64,000 bases of DNA. It comes from Quillaja saponaria (Eukaryota > Streptophyta > Magnoliopsida > Fabales > Quillajaceae). Where the stretch lies: positions 382,134 to 446,133 of the forward strand of contig CM055618.1 in assembly GCA_029379385.1 (NCBI GenBank), in the 5' to 3' direction. The position numbers and the translations under genes are program-made. The notes below the pieces were generated by a model that saw nothing but the letters and a program-made list of their open reading frames with translations, was not told the DNA's origin and did no database searches. Shown piece after piece: positions 11,283 to 23,863 of this stretch (positions within the stretch are counted from its first letter, which is position 1; each line of letters starts with the position of its first letter).

Positions 11283-11860
11283 GGGGTATGTACTAGACTT
11301 GGTGTTGCTTATGCACTTAGTGTAACAAGAAGATATTAGTCTGATCCTAGTGAATGACACTGGAAAGCAGTGAAGAACATATTTAAGTACTTAAGAAGGA
11401 CTAAAGTTTTGTTTCTCATCTATAGAGGATCAAATTTGAAAATTGATGCCTCTACAGACTCAAGTTTTCAATCTGATAAGGATGATAATAAGTATTTATC
11501 GGGGTATGTATTCACCTTGAATAGTAGAGCAGTGTATTGGAAAAGTTTCAAACAAGGCACCACAGCAGACTCAACCACTAAGGCTAAATATATTACTGGC
11601 AATAAAGCTACCAAAGAAGCTGTTTGGATGAGAAAATTCATCAACATGCTAGGTGTGGTTCTTGATATTGTTAATTTAATATCCTTATACTGTGATAGTA
11701 AGGGAGCCATAACACAGGCAAAGGAACTAAGGTCTCACCAAAAGACCAAACACATTCCAAGGTGTTTTTATTTGATTAGAGAAATCATGAATATGGGTGA
11801 TGTGAATATTCGAAAGGTATCAACTATAATAATATAGTAGATCCATTCACTAAATCATTG
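11283..11860 (+). pseudogene. Ty1/copia RT C-terminus and RNase H (broken)
   Basis: Translation gives TRLGVAYALSVTRRY, a stop, then HWKAVKNIFKYLRRTK, which is the classic copia RT end. The RNase H follows with DASTDSSFQSDKDDNKYLSG, GAVYWKS-like and TADSTTKAKYI blocks and ends KTKHIPRCFYLIRE. From 11370 the frame is open for 155 codons. The catalytic TE-x-EY is altered (TKAKYI instead of TEAEYI), so the enzyme would be inactive. A 3' LTR follows at 11937. Confidence 0.85.
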
Positions 11861-11936
11861 AACAAAATTTTAATTGTCATTTTGAGAAGATGGGTATGAG
11901 ATACAAGAGCGATTGACTTTAGTGCAAATGAGAGAT

Positions 11937-13450
11937 TGTTAGTAGAATGCCTTACAAGCTAATGGCATTAGATGTCTATGGTATATTACTTGTAAATACA
12001 GTTTTATTCAGTTATTAATAAAATGAATATATTTCATTATTATTATTTATCATGTACTTCAATTACTAGTTAATTCTTTAGTAGGAACATGATAAATCCC
12101 ATAGAATATAAGCAATGGAAATAAGAACCATGATGTGATCATGCTTATGAGATATTTTTTCTTAAGCTTTATTCTTAAATATTCTTAAATAGTACATGCT
12201 ATGTTAGCTTAAATGTTGAGTGTGATCGATGTCATGATCATTTGTGTCGTTGACACTATAATAAAAATGTAGGTGCTTGTTAGAAAACAAGTTCACTGAA
12301 TTGACTCGATAATTAGTGTTATTAGTGTTATTAACTCGTGTAGACTTTTACATAGTTTTCAATTAGTGTTATTTGTTGTAGTAGTGCAAATGATCTTTAA
12401 ACCTAAGGCATCATAGATACCTTGTACATAGGTTATCATGCTTTGATGCTATCTAAGTATAATTCACCATGAGTTATAAATTAGAGATATATATTGGGTA
12501 TGGCTATCTATGTATGGAGGTATGTGAGTGCATAATAAGGAATATATCACTCTCAATAAAGAGAGAGAATGCTTTATGTTATCTAGTTAAGACATAACTC
12601 AGAAAGTCCCTAGCCAGGGAGGTGTGAAACTAGATTAGAAAATTTATGTTTTACCACATGAGTTGTGACTTATAGATAGATATATTAGATAAACAATTTA
12701 AGATTTGACATTAATCCATACTCTAAGTTTAATCAGGAATATGTATTATGGAAAGATTGAATTACACAGTAACTAACAATGGAAAGGTTCACATAAATAT
12801 TTATATTATTATTTGAGTAGTCATCGTATGCTGCTACACGTTAATCTTAACTTGTATGTGACATGAGAATTAATTTAATAATTTATTCTCATTAATGGGT
12901 AAATGAAAAAGGTAGTTTTGATTCAAATTAATTACATATAGGTCTAATTGAAAATTACTTTAAGTTAATGTGGTCTACTACTAGTTTAATTTGAACCTAA
13001 GGGGGTCACACACAAAAGGATATAATTTGATTAAGAGAAGTTTTGAGCTTTCATGTAATTGCAAACAAATGGTATTTGAAATTTAAAATTAGATTTAGTT
13101 AGGGTTTTCCTACTTTGACTAAAATTCTAAGAGATAAGATTTAATCTTATCACCTCTAGTTTAATTATATCCTAATTAAGTGAGGTTAAACCTTAGATGT
13201 ATTATGAGTAACAATTATTCAAAATACCACAGAGAGTCAAAGTTCTCTATATTAGAAAATTTTGGCAAGTTGAGTGAGAAAATCTCAACACTTGTGTTAG
13301 CACACAAGGAGATTATTGGCAGCCATCTCGATGCTTTGGATTAATTCATCTGTGTGGATACATTTAGGGATTATACATCTTGTGCAACTTGTGAAACAAG
13401 CTAATTAGTATAAAATTACTAATAATAATAACAAAACATCTAATCACAAC
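11937..13450 (+). repeat. Ty1/copia 3' LTR (3' end truncated)
   Basis: It starts TGTTAGTAG immediately after a purine-rich tract (AAATGAGAGAT), 75 bp beyond the copia RNase H. It is homologous in order to 34061-35628, sharing the GGAGGTATGTGAGTG-like, TATCACTCTCA-like and AGTAGTCATCG...GCTGCTA blocks. Compared with that copy, the last 230 bp or so are missing at the junction with the RTE element. Confidence 0.7.
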
Positions 13451-13534
13451 TAAGGTTACTCTGCCGGTCCCAAGCCCGGATAAAGGAGGAGGGTTGCGAT
13501 AGGTTGACGGCCAGCGTAAAACTAGTCAAACCCT

Positions 13535-16500
13535 ATGATTATGAATCCTACCGAGTATTCGTTGGGGCGTAACCCTCTTAGCGACGCGCTGCATCAGATC
13601 CCAGGTGTAGTGAGAAATGAGCAAGGGCTGGGTCGTCACATCCTTAGTGGCGAGCCACATCGGCGCCCGGGTGTGGTGCAAAATGAGCAAGGGTTCTCGC
13701 ATCGAGGGCGGGTGCGGGTAAAGAAGCTAGTCCAGGGTAAGATTCGCGTAGCTACTTGGAACATAGGGACTCTTACTGGTAAATTGAGAGAGCTTGTAGA
13801 TACTATGAGTAGAAGGAGGATTAATATTGCTTGTTTGCAAGAAACTAAGTGGGTAGGAGAAAAGGCTAGAGAGATAGAGAGAACAGGATTCAAGATGTGG
13901 TATACCGGTAAGACTAGAAATAGGAATGGAGTGGTGATTATTGTTGATGGAAATTTGAAAGACGAGGTTGTAGAAATCAAGAGGAAAAGTGATAGAATAA
14001 TTTTAGTAAAATTGATGATAGATGAGGAGACATTTAATATTATTAGCACCTATGCTCCCCAAATAGGATTGGATGAATCTAATAAGAAGGCTTTTTGGGA
14101 AGATTTAGAGGAGATAGTTTAAGGAGTACCCTTAGGTGAGAAATTGTTTATTGGTGCTGATTTGAATGGTCATGTAGGAAGTACTAATGAGGGCTTTGAG
14201 CGCGTACATGGAGGATATGGTTATGGCGTTAAGAATGAGGGTGGAGAGTTTATTTTAGATTTTGCAGTTGCGTATGACCTGATTTTAGCTAACACGTTCT
14301 TTAAGAAACGAGAGTCGCACTTAATCACCTTTAGTAGCGGGCCGAATAAGAGCCAAATAGATTTTGTTATGACTAGAAAGGTTGATAGAGCTGTTTGTAA
14401 GGATTGTAAGGTTTTACCCGGCGAGTGTTTAGTGTCTCAGCATAAACTTATGGTTGTGGATGTTGGCGTTAAGTGGCGGAAGCAAAAGTATAGAAGTAAT
14501 AAGTGTATTAAGACTAGATGGTGGAATTTGAATGGAGGGAAGATGGCTCTTTTTAAAGATAAAATGTTACAGGGTGATCCTTGGAGGGTGGAGGGTGAGC
14601 CTAACATGATTTGGGATGAGATGGCGAGTCGTATCAGGAATACGGCTAGAGAGGTGTTAGGAGAAAGTAGAGGACGTGGACCTCCGACTAAGGAGACATG
14701 GTGGTGGAATGAAGAAGTTCAACAAGCTATTAAAGCTAAAAAAGAGTGTTATAAAAGATTACACAAGTGTAGAAATGAAGATAATTATAAATGTTTTAGA
14801 CAAGCTAGGAAAGATGCTAAGAAAGCGGTTAGGGAAGCCAGAGGCAAGGCTTGCGAAGGACTTTACCAAAAGTTAGAGACAAAGGATGGAGAGAAAGATA
14901 TCTATAGGATTGCCAAGCAAAGGGAAAGACGAACTAAAGACCTAATTCGTATTAAGTGCATTAAGGATGAGGCTGATAGGGTTTTAGTTAAGGAAGATGA
15001 GATTAATGAGAGATGGCAAACTTATTTCGATACTTTATTTAATGAAGAGTCAAGGGGTGATTTTAGAGACCTTGATGTCACCTTTGATGATACGAACCGG
15101 CGATTTGTTCTTCGGATTAGAACTCAGGAGGTTAAAGAAGCTATGCATAAGATGAAGAATGGTAAGGCTTTGGGCCCAGATGATATTCCAATAGAAGTTT
15201 GGAGATGCCTAGGAGATATTGGAGTAACTTGGCTTACAAATCTTTTTAACAAGATTTTAGTAACCAAGAAAATGCCAGATGAGTGGAGGAAGAGTACATT
15301 AATCCCTATTTATAAGAATAAAGGAGATATTCAAAGTTGTTCGAATTATCGAGGTATAAAACTTATTAGCCATACAATGAAACTGTGGGAGAGAGTGATT
15401 GAGCGTAGGCTTAGGAATGAGACTGTAGTTTCTGAGAATCAATTTGGTTTTATGCCTGGAAGATCTACAATGGAGGCTATTTTTCTACTTAGGAGATTAA
15501 TGGAGAAATATAGAGAAAAGAAAAAGGATCTTCACATGGTCTTTATTGATCTAGAAAAAGCGTATGATAAGGTGCCAAGACAAGTCTTGTGGTGGGTACT
15601 CGAGAAGAAAAAGGTCTCAACTAAATATGTAAAAGTTATTAAAGATATGTATGAAGGAGTATTGACTAGGGTGCGGACTGTAGATGGTATGACTGGAGAG
15701 TTCCCGATCACGATAGGTGTTCACCAAGGTTCATCCTTAAGTCCTTACCTATTTGCGTTAGTCATGGATGAACTCACCTATAATATCCAAGATAGGGCTC
15801 CTTGGTGCATGTTGTTTGCCGATGATATTGTGTTGGTAGACGAAACTAGGGAAGGTTTAAATTCTAAACTAGAAATGTGGCGGAACGCGTTAGAATCTAA
15901 AGGCCTTAGATTGAGTCGGACAAAAACTGAATATATGGAGTGCAATTTCAGTAAAACTAGAGGAGGCCCGAATGATATAATTTTAGATGGTCAGACAATC
16001 CCTACCAAGGATGTGTTTAAGTATTTAGGGTCATTTATACAAAAAGATGGTGCAATTGAGCATGATGTAAACCATAGGATTAAGGCAGGGTGGGTGAAGT
16101 GGCGGAGTGCTTCGGGAGTTTTATGTGATCCTAAAATCCCGAATAGATTGAAAGGAAAATTTTATAAGTCGGCAGTGAGACCAGCTATGTTGTATGGTAC
16201 CGAATGTTGGGCAGTTAAGAAGCAACATTCACATAAGATGGGAGTAGCCGAAATGAGAATGTTAAGATGGATGACAGGACATACAAGAAATGATAGAATA
16301 AGAAATGAGGAGATTCGTAGGAAGGTGGAAGTAGCACCTATTGAGGAGAAAATGAGGGAGAATCGTCTACGTTGGTTTGGACACATCCAACGTCGGCCAA
16401 TGGACGCAGTAGTTAAGCAAGGTGACATAGTCCAGGTGCCAGGTGTTAGACGGGGAAAGGGGAGACCGAAACTTACATGGGGGACAGTCATCGAGAAAGA

Positions 16501-16585
16501 TATGGCTGTACTAGGAATTAATGAAAATCTTGTCTTGGATCGATGCGAATGGAGGAAAAGGATTCATATAGCCGACCCCAACTAG
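13535..16585 (+). pseudogene. RTE polyprotein: APE endonuclease and reverse transcriptase, one premature stop
   Basis: A single frame runs 13535-16585, broken only by TAA at 14120-14122. The leader carries a short internal repeat (VVRNEQG/VVQNEQG). The endonuclease has [33 protein letters not shown] and SQHKLMV, so the metal-binding Glu and Asp and the catalytic His are present. The RT follows with [44 protein letters not shown] and the FADDI catalytic block (about 15817). A C-terminal domain ends near [11 protein letters not shown]. Copy 2 has CAA at the stop site, so the break is a point change. Such elements reverse-transcribe themselves at nicked target DNA. Confidence 0.9.
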
Positions 16586-16603
16586 TTTGGGATTTTAAGG
16601 CTT

Positions 16604-16625
16604 TGTTGAGTTGAGTTGAGTTGAG
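16604..16625 (+). repeat. TTGAG tandem repeat, RTE 3' tail
   Basis: Four consecutive TTGAG units close copy 1 of the RTE. Copy 2 ends with two units (about 54244-54253). Confidence 0.9.
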
Positions 16626-16749
16626 AAACCAAACAAAATTATTATAGATTATAACGGGAGAAGAGGAGAAGAGGAGAAGAGAAGAATAAGGAAACTAGAA
16701 GTGTTCTGGGTGAAAGGAGGAAGGAAGGACAAATGGGGTTCGCACCCAA

Positions 16750-17260
16750 ATCCTTATTTTGTAGTTTCCTGATTAATTTATTCTTGGTTGGCAATAAATA
16801 ACTAATTAGAAGTTGATGGGATTTCCTAATTATACTTACCTTGGTGGGTAAGTAAGTCTAATTAGATGATTGTAGGTTTTACATAAAGTGAAAGAAAAAT
16901 TTGCTTGTTGGGCAATTCATATGCAGTATAAATATACTTGTGAGAGTTATAGGTATGAGAAAGACAGAGATCTAATATTTGTGGGAGTCCCTTCAGAAGT
17001 AAGGTTGCAAGAGAGATTAGTAGAGATGTGAGCTGAGTGAGTGAGAATACTTTGTGTAGAGTGTACTTTTTATATGTAATCTTTCTTAGAATATTAGTAC
17101 ATTTTTTTCTCATTCGTGGATGTAAGCAAGGAGCCGAATCACGTTATATTTTGTATTGATGCTTATTTCCCTTCTCTTATCTTTTACGTATATTTTGTGG
17201 TTACTATACTTTGTTATTTTTACTATAACTCATTGAAGAATATTGAAAGGAAATTTCATA
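16750..17260 (+). repeat. Probable solo or fragmentary Ty1/copia LTR
   Basis: The block CGTGGATGTAAGCAAGGAGC followed by CGAATCACGTTA (about 17116-17147) is a well-known motif near the end of many plant copia LTRs. Upstream lie an AGAGAGATTAGTAGAGATGTG stretch and a TTTTTCTC tract. Exact ends were not found. A GAAGAG-rich low-complexity run precedes it at 16657-16690. Confidence 0.45.
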
Positions 17261-17399
17261 TAATTCGATACACGGGTGGGAAAAAAAGGAGGGGCGAAAG
17301 AAAAAAGAACTGGGAATGCTGGTACACATGGGAGGCATGGGCTGAAATATTCCCTTGAAACCGGGTTTAGCACCGTTTAGGCAGTTTTTCCGCAAAGGG

Positions 17400-18814
17400 T
17401 CCAATTGTCACGTGTGTATCTGTATCAAAATTCTATTATATTGCAAAACTAATTGACATGATCACATTTCATGTGTACATAATAGTTATTGAAGAAAAAC
17501 TTAATAGCTCAAATCAACTGAAACTTATCGTCTTATGGTAAAAGCAACTAGACTTTGTTTTTATCTATTCTCCTGGATCATTATTGGATGATAAATGAAA
17601 CCTTAATGATCAACCCCACGCAAGAAACATTCCTAATTAAATATGATTGCATACGGCTCTAATACTCATCTCATATCCACATGAATAATATTAAAAAAAG
17701 AAGTCAAAATTTGCTACCTCTTTTGTTTCTTTGTAGAAAACAAAATGAGAGGAAGAGAAATATATCGTTTTGACCTTTTTCAAATCACTATTATGTACTG
17801 CATATCTTGTCTTGCCCCAGTTAGTCGAATGTACGTACCCAAGAATTGGCTACTTGGCTTACTTCATGGAAAAATGATTTGAACCAACACCAATATATTG
17901 ATTGACCATGAATATGTATATGCAATTAATTACAAAATTACCATTTATATATAGGGAATTAAGTACACAATTACCACTTACATATATGCAATTAATTGCA
18001 CAATTTAAAAATTCATCAAATATGTATAAGTCAATTAGTTGTTAATTATAATTTAGCTAAGAAAGACATTATGCTAAATCCGCTAAAAATTTCAAGATCA
18101 AACCCCTTCTTGTATAATCTATATTTTAGATTATAAGAATTTCTTTAGTGGATTTATATATTGTCACATACAATTTTTTTAGTGTCACAGTTATTTAATT
18201 TGCATGAGTTTTTCTTTTCCTAAAACACTTATACTTACTCTACTTAATTTATTTTATGTTATTAAATGTTGAAATTCACACTTTATTGGTTTCTTGACTA
18301 ATTTTTTTTTATGTTTCTTAATTTTTTTAATTTTTTTTAATTTTTTTTAATTTTTTTTAATTTTTTTTTACTAAACTATTTTTCCTAACTTTTCAACTTC
18401 TTTCATATGTAAGTATGCTTCTTCTGTCTTGTCTCTCAAAATTCTTCTTTCTGTAGAACTCTTCACTAAATATTCTTTGATTTTATTATATTTTTTTGGT
18501 CATTTTAGTTTTATTATTAGAATCTACAATCTTAACAGGAAAAACATGAAACTAATATTTATAAAAAACTAATATACAACATTTGCTACTCTAAAAAAAA
18601 TGATTCCTGAATATTTTATTTTAACAAAAAATAAAGTTTTTAATTTAAAAATATAATTTATGAGAAACTATAGAGAAGAAAATTGTATATAAATAGTAAA
18701 TTTCAACATTTAATAGCACAATATAAGTCAAATATAGTAAATAAAAGTATTTTCAAAAAAGAGAAACTCATGTCAATTTATAGGTTGTTGCCTTAAAGAT
18801 AAGGTGCTACTATG
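17400..18814. other. AT-rich stretch without recognisable genes
   Basis: I see no coding, RNA or transposon signature except a simple repeat: five near-perfect (AATTTTTTTT) units at about 18315-18369. The sequence is otherwise ordinary intergenic DNA. Confidence 0.5.
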
Positions 18815-19057
18815 AATTAATAAATTTTAAAGGTTTCAACTATTTTAGCACAGTAGTTTTTTTTTTTTTTTTTTTTTTTCATTCTCATATTAATACCCAA
18901 GGAACAAAATTTGTAATTCAGATAATTCAGTCAAGTAAAATTATTAGGTCAAATGTTAAGAATTATAATTGACCAAATGAAATGGAGTTGAAGATGGTCG
19001 TATAAGGTAATTAGGTCCAAGGGGTAGCATAGAAAAGGGCTATATGAAATTATTTGG

Positions 19058-22000
19058 TATATCATTACTATAATAAAAGTGAAAATCATTTGATGATCTC
19101 CTACTATATAATATACATATATTTAAATTATTTAAAAAATAAATTTAATAATAAAATTGCATTACTTGATAACTGCAGAACAGTAACTTCCACTATTACA
19201 CCATTCATAGAGGCATGACTGGCCGGAGGAATGATAACCAAACCTCCGTAACCTTGACTCAAATAAAGGAACGACCATGACTCTTGACTCACCAATGAAT
19301 AAAACCAAGAAATTATAAAAACAAAAGTTAACATTAAAAAACTTGTTGATTACAACAAATCACAACTTATTGCAAATTGCGGCAGAGGTTCCTTACAATA
19401 TGGAACATGCCTTAAAATACGATCCTATAAACTCTTTCTATTCTCAACATAATACCAAAAACAATAAGGAGCTCTGCTCCTTTCACACCATCAACAAAAC
19501 AAGTACTATAATATTACATCATACCACCTTGATATTCACAGTGCTAATATGACTGCAAACTTTCATCCTTAACTTCAAGTATGAGATTCTGAGGCATACC
19601 TTGTCATCAAATCCTTAGCAAAACCCTGTATTAGTGGTTAACTTCTTTTGAGGTCCTGCTACTAAAAAATATAACCACCAGAAAAGGGTGAGTCCTACGG
19701 ACCCCGTGAGTGACAAATTGTACCCAAAGGGTACTAGCATCACTCATCACAAACGTATAATATATATATTAACATCATGTAACTTGATTCACATAACATT
19801 TCACATTACACGTACACACTCTAAGTTTCACAAATTCACAATTCATATGACACACAGATTCACAATTTAAGTCAGCGCAACAATACCACACAACGCAATC
19901 AAAGGGCCAACGAGTAATCCAGCCCCGCACACCAGTATCACCCCCTGCCGGACATTTACTGGCCCGCACACCAAATTAATTCTTCGTACACAATCCATCC
20001 CACCGAGGCTGAGCACTCAATTTAAAAAAAATATTTATCAGAATCAGAATTTCTCATGATTTTAAATTAGGGTATCCTAGGTGCACCTGGATTTTTAATT
20101 TCAGAAATGAAAATAATTTTCCAGAAAATGTTCACAAGTTAGCCCTTATCAAACACAATAAATGTCAATCAAAGCAACCAATATCAAACAAATATAATTC
20201 AGATAAATTTCTGAAATACTCTACTTGCTTACTTTTCATATATCATGCATATCAAAATAAACATATAATCACACATAATAATCTAGCCCCTAAAAGCAGC
20301 AATTAACCACTCACTTGATACCAATTCCATTCGTCACTCACACTTGCGTCCATGCGTCTCACCAGGTTCACATTAGAATCCAGAACTGAAATTCATAATT
20401 CCAAATACTACTTAGTTTATAAACGTTATTGTTATATTCTTTTACTTACTAAACTTATATCTCAACTTATATAGGTTTATTTATAAAAGTTTTCCTTTAA
20501 ACTATTACATGTCAATTAATATGGATTAGACTTTAGGTAATAAGGTTAATAATGAAGAGGTCTTTTAAATATCTTGACAAAGCATATGATAGGAGAAACC
20601 ATTAGAAAAGAATAGAAAGCATTTAGTGAGTTAAAAATGTTAAAGCCGTCCAAACTTAAGGTTTGGACTAGTGTCCACTTTAACGGTCATATTTTTCTCC
20701 AGGAACCTCCGAATCCAGTACGTAAAATTTATAAAATACTAGACATATGTAGCTTTATAATGGTATATCATTTGTAATTTTTGGATTTGTAAATCAATAC
20801 ATTTTATTGTTTGAAGCTGCATCAAATTCTGTAACACGCAGGATTTTTGACAGCTTTGACCTTATCGTAGTTAATTGAACATAACTTTCCCTAGGTAAAA
20901 CGAATTCCGATTCCATTTATTGGGTTTATTAATAGACAAGTATATCTATATTTCTTATTTAGAAACTTTTCCTAAATTCAATCTTGAACCCACTCAATTT
21001 CTTACATGAACCAAAAACAGAGCACTACGAATCCTGCCTGACCTAGCGGGAGTCTAATAGCTATAACTCACAACATATTTGGAACCAAGCTACTAAATTT
21101 TGTAGATAACATCCCAAGATCTTAAGCTACACTTTCTATTTTGAACCCTTAATTTAATTCAGTCCCGAAAACACCTGAAACACAAGGTTTTTCTAACCCC
21201 TGCAATCTGGCCTTGTAATCCTTCAAATGCCACTCAACTTTCGTTTTGCCCACACTTTACTCATAACTACCACTCCTTTGTTCATAACACCACTCATTTT
21301 TTCATTAATTCCTTAGCCCACAACGTCAACCAATCACTCTTTTCTATTGTTTATGAATTCTTATTCACCTTAACAACACTAACCAGTAAAGCTTAAATTT
21401 ACTATAACTCATTTTTTTCAAACATTTTTATCAAACACCATAAAGGCGTCATTTTCCTCCTTTGACATGTGTGTGAATCTATATCTATCCATCCCAATAA
21501 TTCAACATACCACATCAATTGAACATTCTTAATGACTCCCACATTAGTTTTAAAGTTTAGTTAGATAATTTAAAGGTATGAACCAAAACAATTTCACAAT
21601 TATTAAGTCAATTCTCATGTTGTATCTTGATTCACAAATTACCATTCTTTTACTTTCTTTTTGTACAAATTTTTAAACTGGACCTTAAATACTTCATTGA
21701 AATTAACCCAACAAACTTAACTACCCTCACCTAATTTAAGTCCCACGGCCAAAATTTGCTGCCCCTAGTTGTTGTAACCTTCCAAGCTAGGAAATTTTGC
21801 TCTTCTTGGTCTTTAACAGCCAGCCAACAAGAAGGACAAAAATCGTTCATGTTGCTGTCCATAACAGGGGATAACAACATCCTATGAAAAAAATGGTTAT
21901 ACACTCAATTAACTCACACCTACACACACCTAAACCCTTAAATTGAACAAGAATTAAACAAACAAGAAGAAGAATCCATACCTCCCAACCCCACAAGGGA

Positions 22001-22748
22001 AAAACGAACATAAAGGAAAAATTTCAGCCTCAACACCAGCTGCCATGATTGTAAGTGAGAAGCACTCTTCAGCTAGCTAAACTCCAAGACTATGATAGAC
22101 AAGGTGCAGCAAGGGAAAACAAGAAAGCGTTTGGAGGCTAGGACTTGATTCAGCTACCATTCAGCCATGGAACGCCAAAACAGGGCTGCTCCCACCCGTT
22201 CCATGGAGTTACCAGCAGCTCCTGCCTCACTAACCACCCTTCAACTACAACTAAATGAAAAGCAAGGGAGAAAAAGGAAGGGAGACCTCTCTTTCTCGGC
22301 TGGAATTGGAACGTCACCACCGAAATTGTTAGAGAAGAGCAAGCATGGCGGTGGAGAAGAGGAACCAAGAAAAATCGTGACTCTTCAAGAAGTGAAATTA
22401 GTCAAATGGGGAAGAAAACAAAAAGGGAACAAACAAATAAAATAAATATATGAAAGATATAACACCTATCTAGTGGTATTAGTTATTTATCTAATTTAGT
22501 TGTGATAAGAATTAAATCTTAGTATATTTATACACTAATATATTATAACACTCGCTTGAATTTACTTAGTTACAGTATTATTTACTTTACGATAATAAAT
22601 ACACACCTTTTTAAAATTATATACTAAGATATCGAATTGTAACATGTTTAATTATAGTGTTATTCAATTAACTTGTTTAGTTGATAACGTAAATTGAACC
22701 ATTGTGTGTAAACTCAATTTTTATATTATCGGATTGTAAGGGTTATAA
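19058..22748 (-). repeat. Long LTR-like repeat, copy 2 (minus orientation)
   Basis: This fills the gap between the two halves of the copy-A left flank, so it is an insertion. Its right edge reads GTAAGGGTTATAACA (22748). The stretch 19920-22748 is collinear with copy 3 (25490-27752), sharing the ATCAGAATCAGAATTTCTCA and ATCCATCCCAC blocks. On the minus strand the 19690-19710 area reads GGGGTCCGTAGGACTCACCC, the type of motif found in long LTRs of Tekay-like gypsy elements. No gag, RT or integrase was seen. The short open frames around 22167-22445 are not recognisable proteins. Confidence 0.5.
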
Positions 22749-23797
22749 CATCCACATTTCCTACTCTCCTATTATCTTCTACCTTTTTAATACACAAATA
22801 ATTTTTTTTTATCAAATTAAAGTAAAATATATAAAGAACAGGCACATACATCTGTGCAACGGCTAGTGTCTTATATAATTTAGGAGATTAGGTAATTACA
22901 TTAAGATGCAGTTATGTGATAGTATTTTCTAAAATAGGATGTTATAATTATAGATTTATATAATAGGTGCACTTGTTAAGCTTCTATAAAGAGAAAGTTT
23001 GTAACATTTATTATAGTAGTTGATCATGATTTCAATGTTATTTATTACATAAATTACTACTTGTAGAAAGTTTCAATTTCCAATGACTATATTTATTGTA
23101 GCTTAACAAGTGTCAATTGGACACCCATTAGAAAAACCCTATAATTATTTAGAGCAATTAATTTTTTTAATTTCAAATGTTGTATTGGAAACCATCAACG
23201 TTATAAAAGTCAACATAAGACACAATCGTAAATGTCTTTAGAACAATACACAATCAAACCATTTATTATATTGACTTTACTTTTACTGCATTTACAGTCA
23301 TGTATTAAGAACGGTTAAATTTCTCACCTTATTTGACATCAAACACTCACTATTAATACTTTGTATTAGAGTAGAACAATAACCCCAAATTGTTCACAAT
23401 CATTTTATTATTACCCTTTAAGCCAAAGTTTCTGATACATCGTTCCCAAGTGGAATTCTTTCAAAATGAGGTGTGACATATACCCTGGTGGAAAGGAAAA
23501 TGACTGAGTGTAGAAAAGTAAGTAGAATTAACAAGTGGGGAAACTCATTTTGGTCTCTTACGCGTAGATAGAGCTGTCATACGTAAAGAAAATTATAAAT
23601 TAAAGTGGAATCCATTATATCAAAGTTGAAGTGGTCATATTACATATTTGAATCATTTAAAAGGTTTCAAGCTTATCTCTTCCGTCTCTACTCAATAAGA
23701 AAAAAGAAAAAAAAAAACCTTATCTTTTCCGTCAACAAATCCCCAAAGTGCCAAAGTAAGTTACATTTGCTCTTTGTAATTATCAATACTGTTTATG

Positions 23798-23798
23798 A

Positions 23799-23825
<27 letters not shown>
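23798..23825 (+). repeat. (TC)n microsatellite in the 5' leader of the DUF6817-type gene
   Basis: About 13 TC dinucleotides lie 40-65 bp upstream of the ATG at 23864. The paralogous leader at 40180-40192 has a much shorter and interrupted CT run. Confidence 0.9.
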
Positions 23826-23829
<4 letters not shown>

Positions 23830-23863
23830 CCATCTGCCATCTGCCTCTGTCAAACTATACACC

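Larger units (their letters stand above)
13453..16625 (+). mobile_element. RTE-clade non-LTR retrotransposon, near full length (copy 1)
   Basis: The element has a short GC-richer 5' leader, one long ORF (endonuclease plus RT), and a 3' end made of TTGAG repeats (about 16604-16625), the signature tail of plant RTE elements. It aligns end to end with 51107-54253. I could not identify a convincing target-site duplication; flanks share only a short AACAAAA. Confidence 0.9.

Noticed and set aside
10868..11325. Overlapping repeat-rich frames (TKRLEPR motifs)
   Set aside because: The 68-bp unit is not a multiple of three and the frames change, so the repetition is at DNA level.
13440..16640. AACAAAA on both sides of RTE copy 1 as its target duplication
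   Set aside because: The match is only seven low-complexity bases and does not sit at equal distance from the two ends.
18302..18371. AATTTTTTTT array as a regulatory element
   Set aside because: It is simple-sequence slippage DNA with nothing nearby to regulate.
22167..22445. 92-codon frame in repeat copy 2
   Set aside because: It lies in LTR-like repeat sequence, is Lys/Ala-rich, and no equivalent frame is kept in copies 1 and 3.
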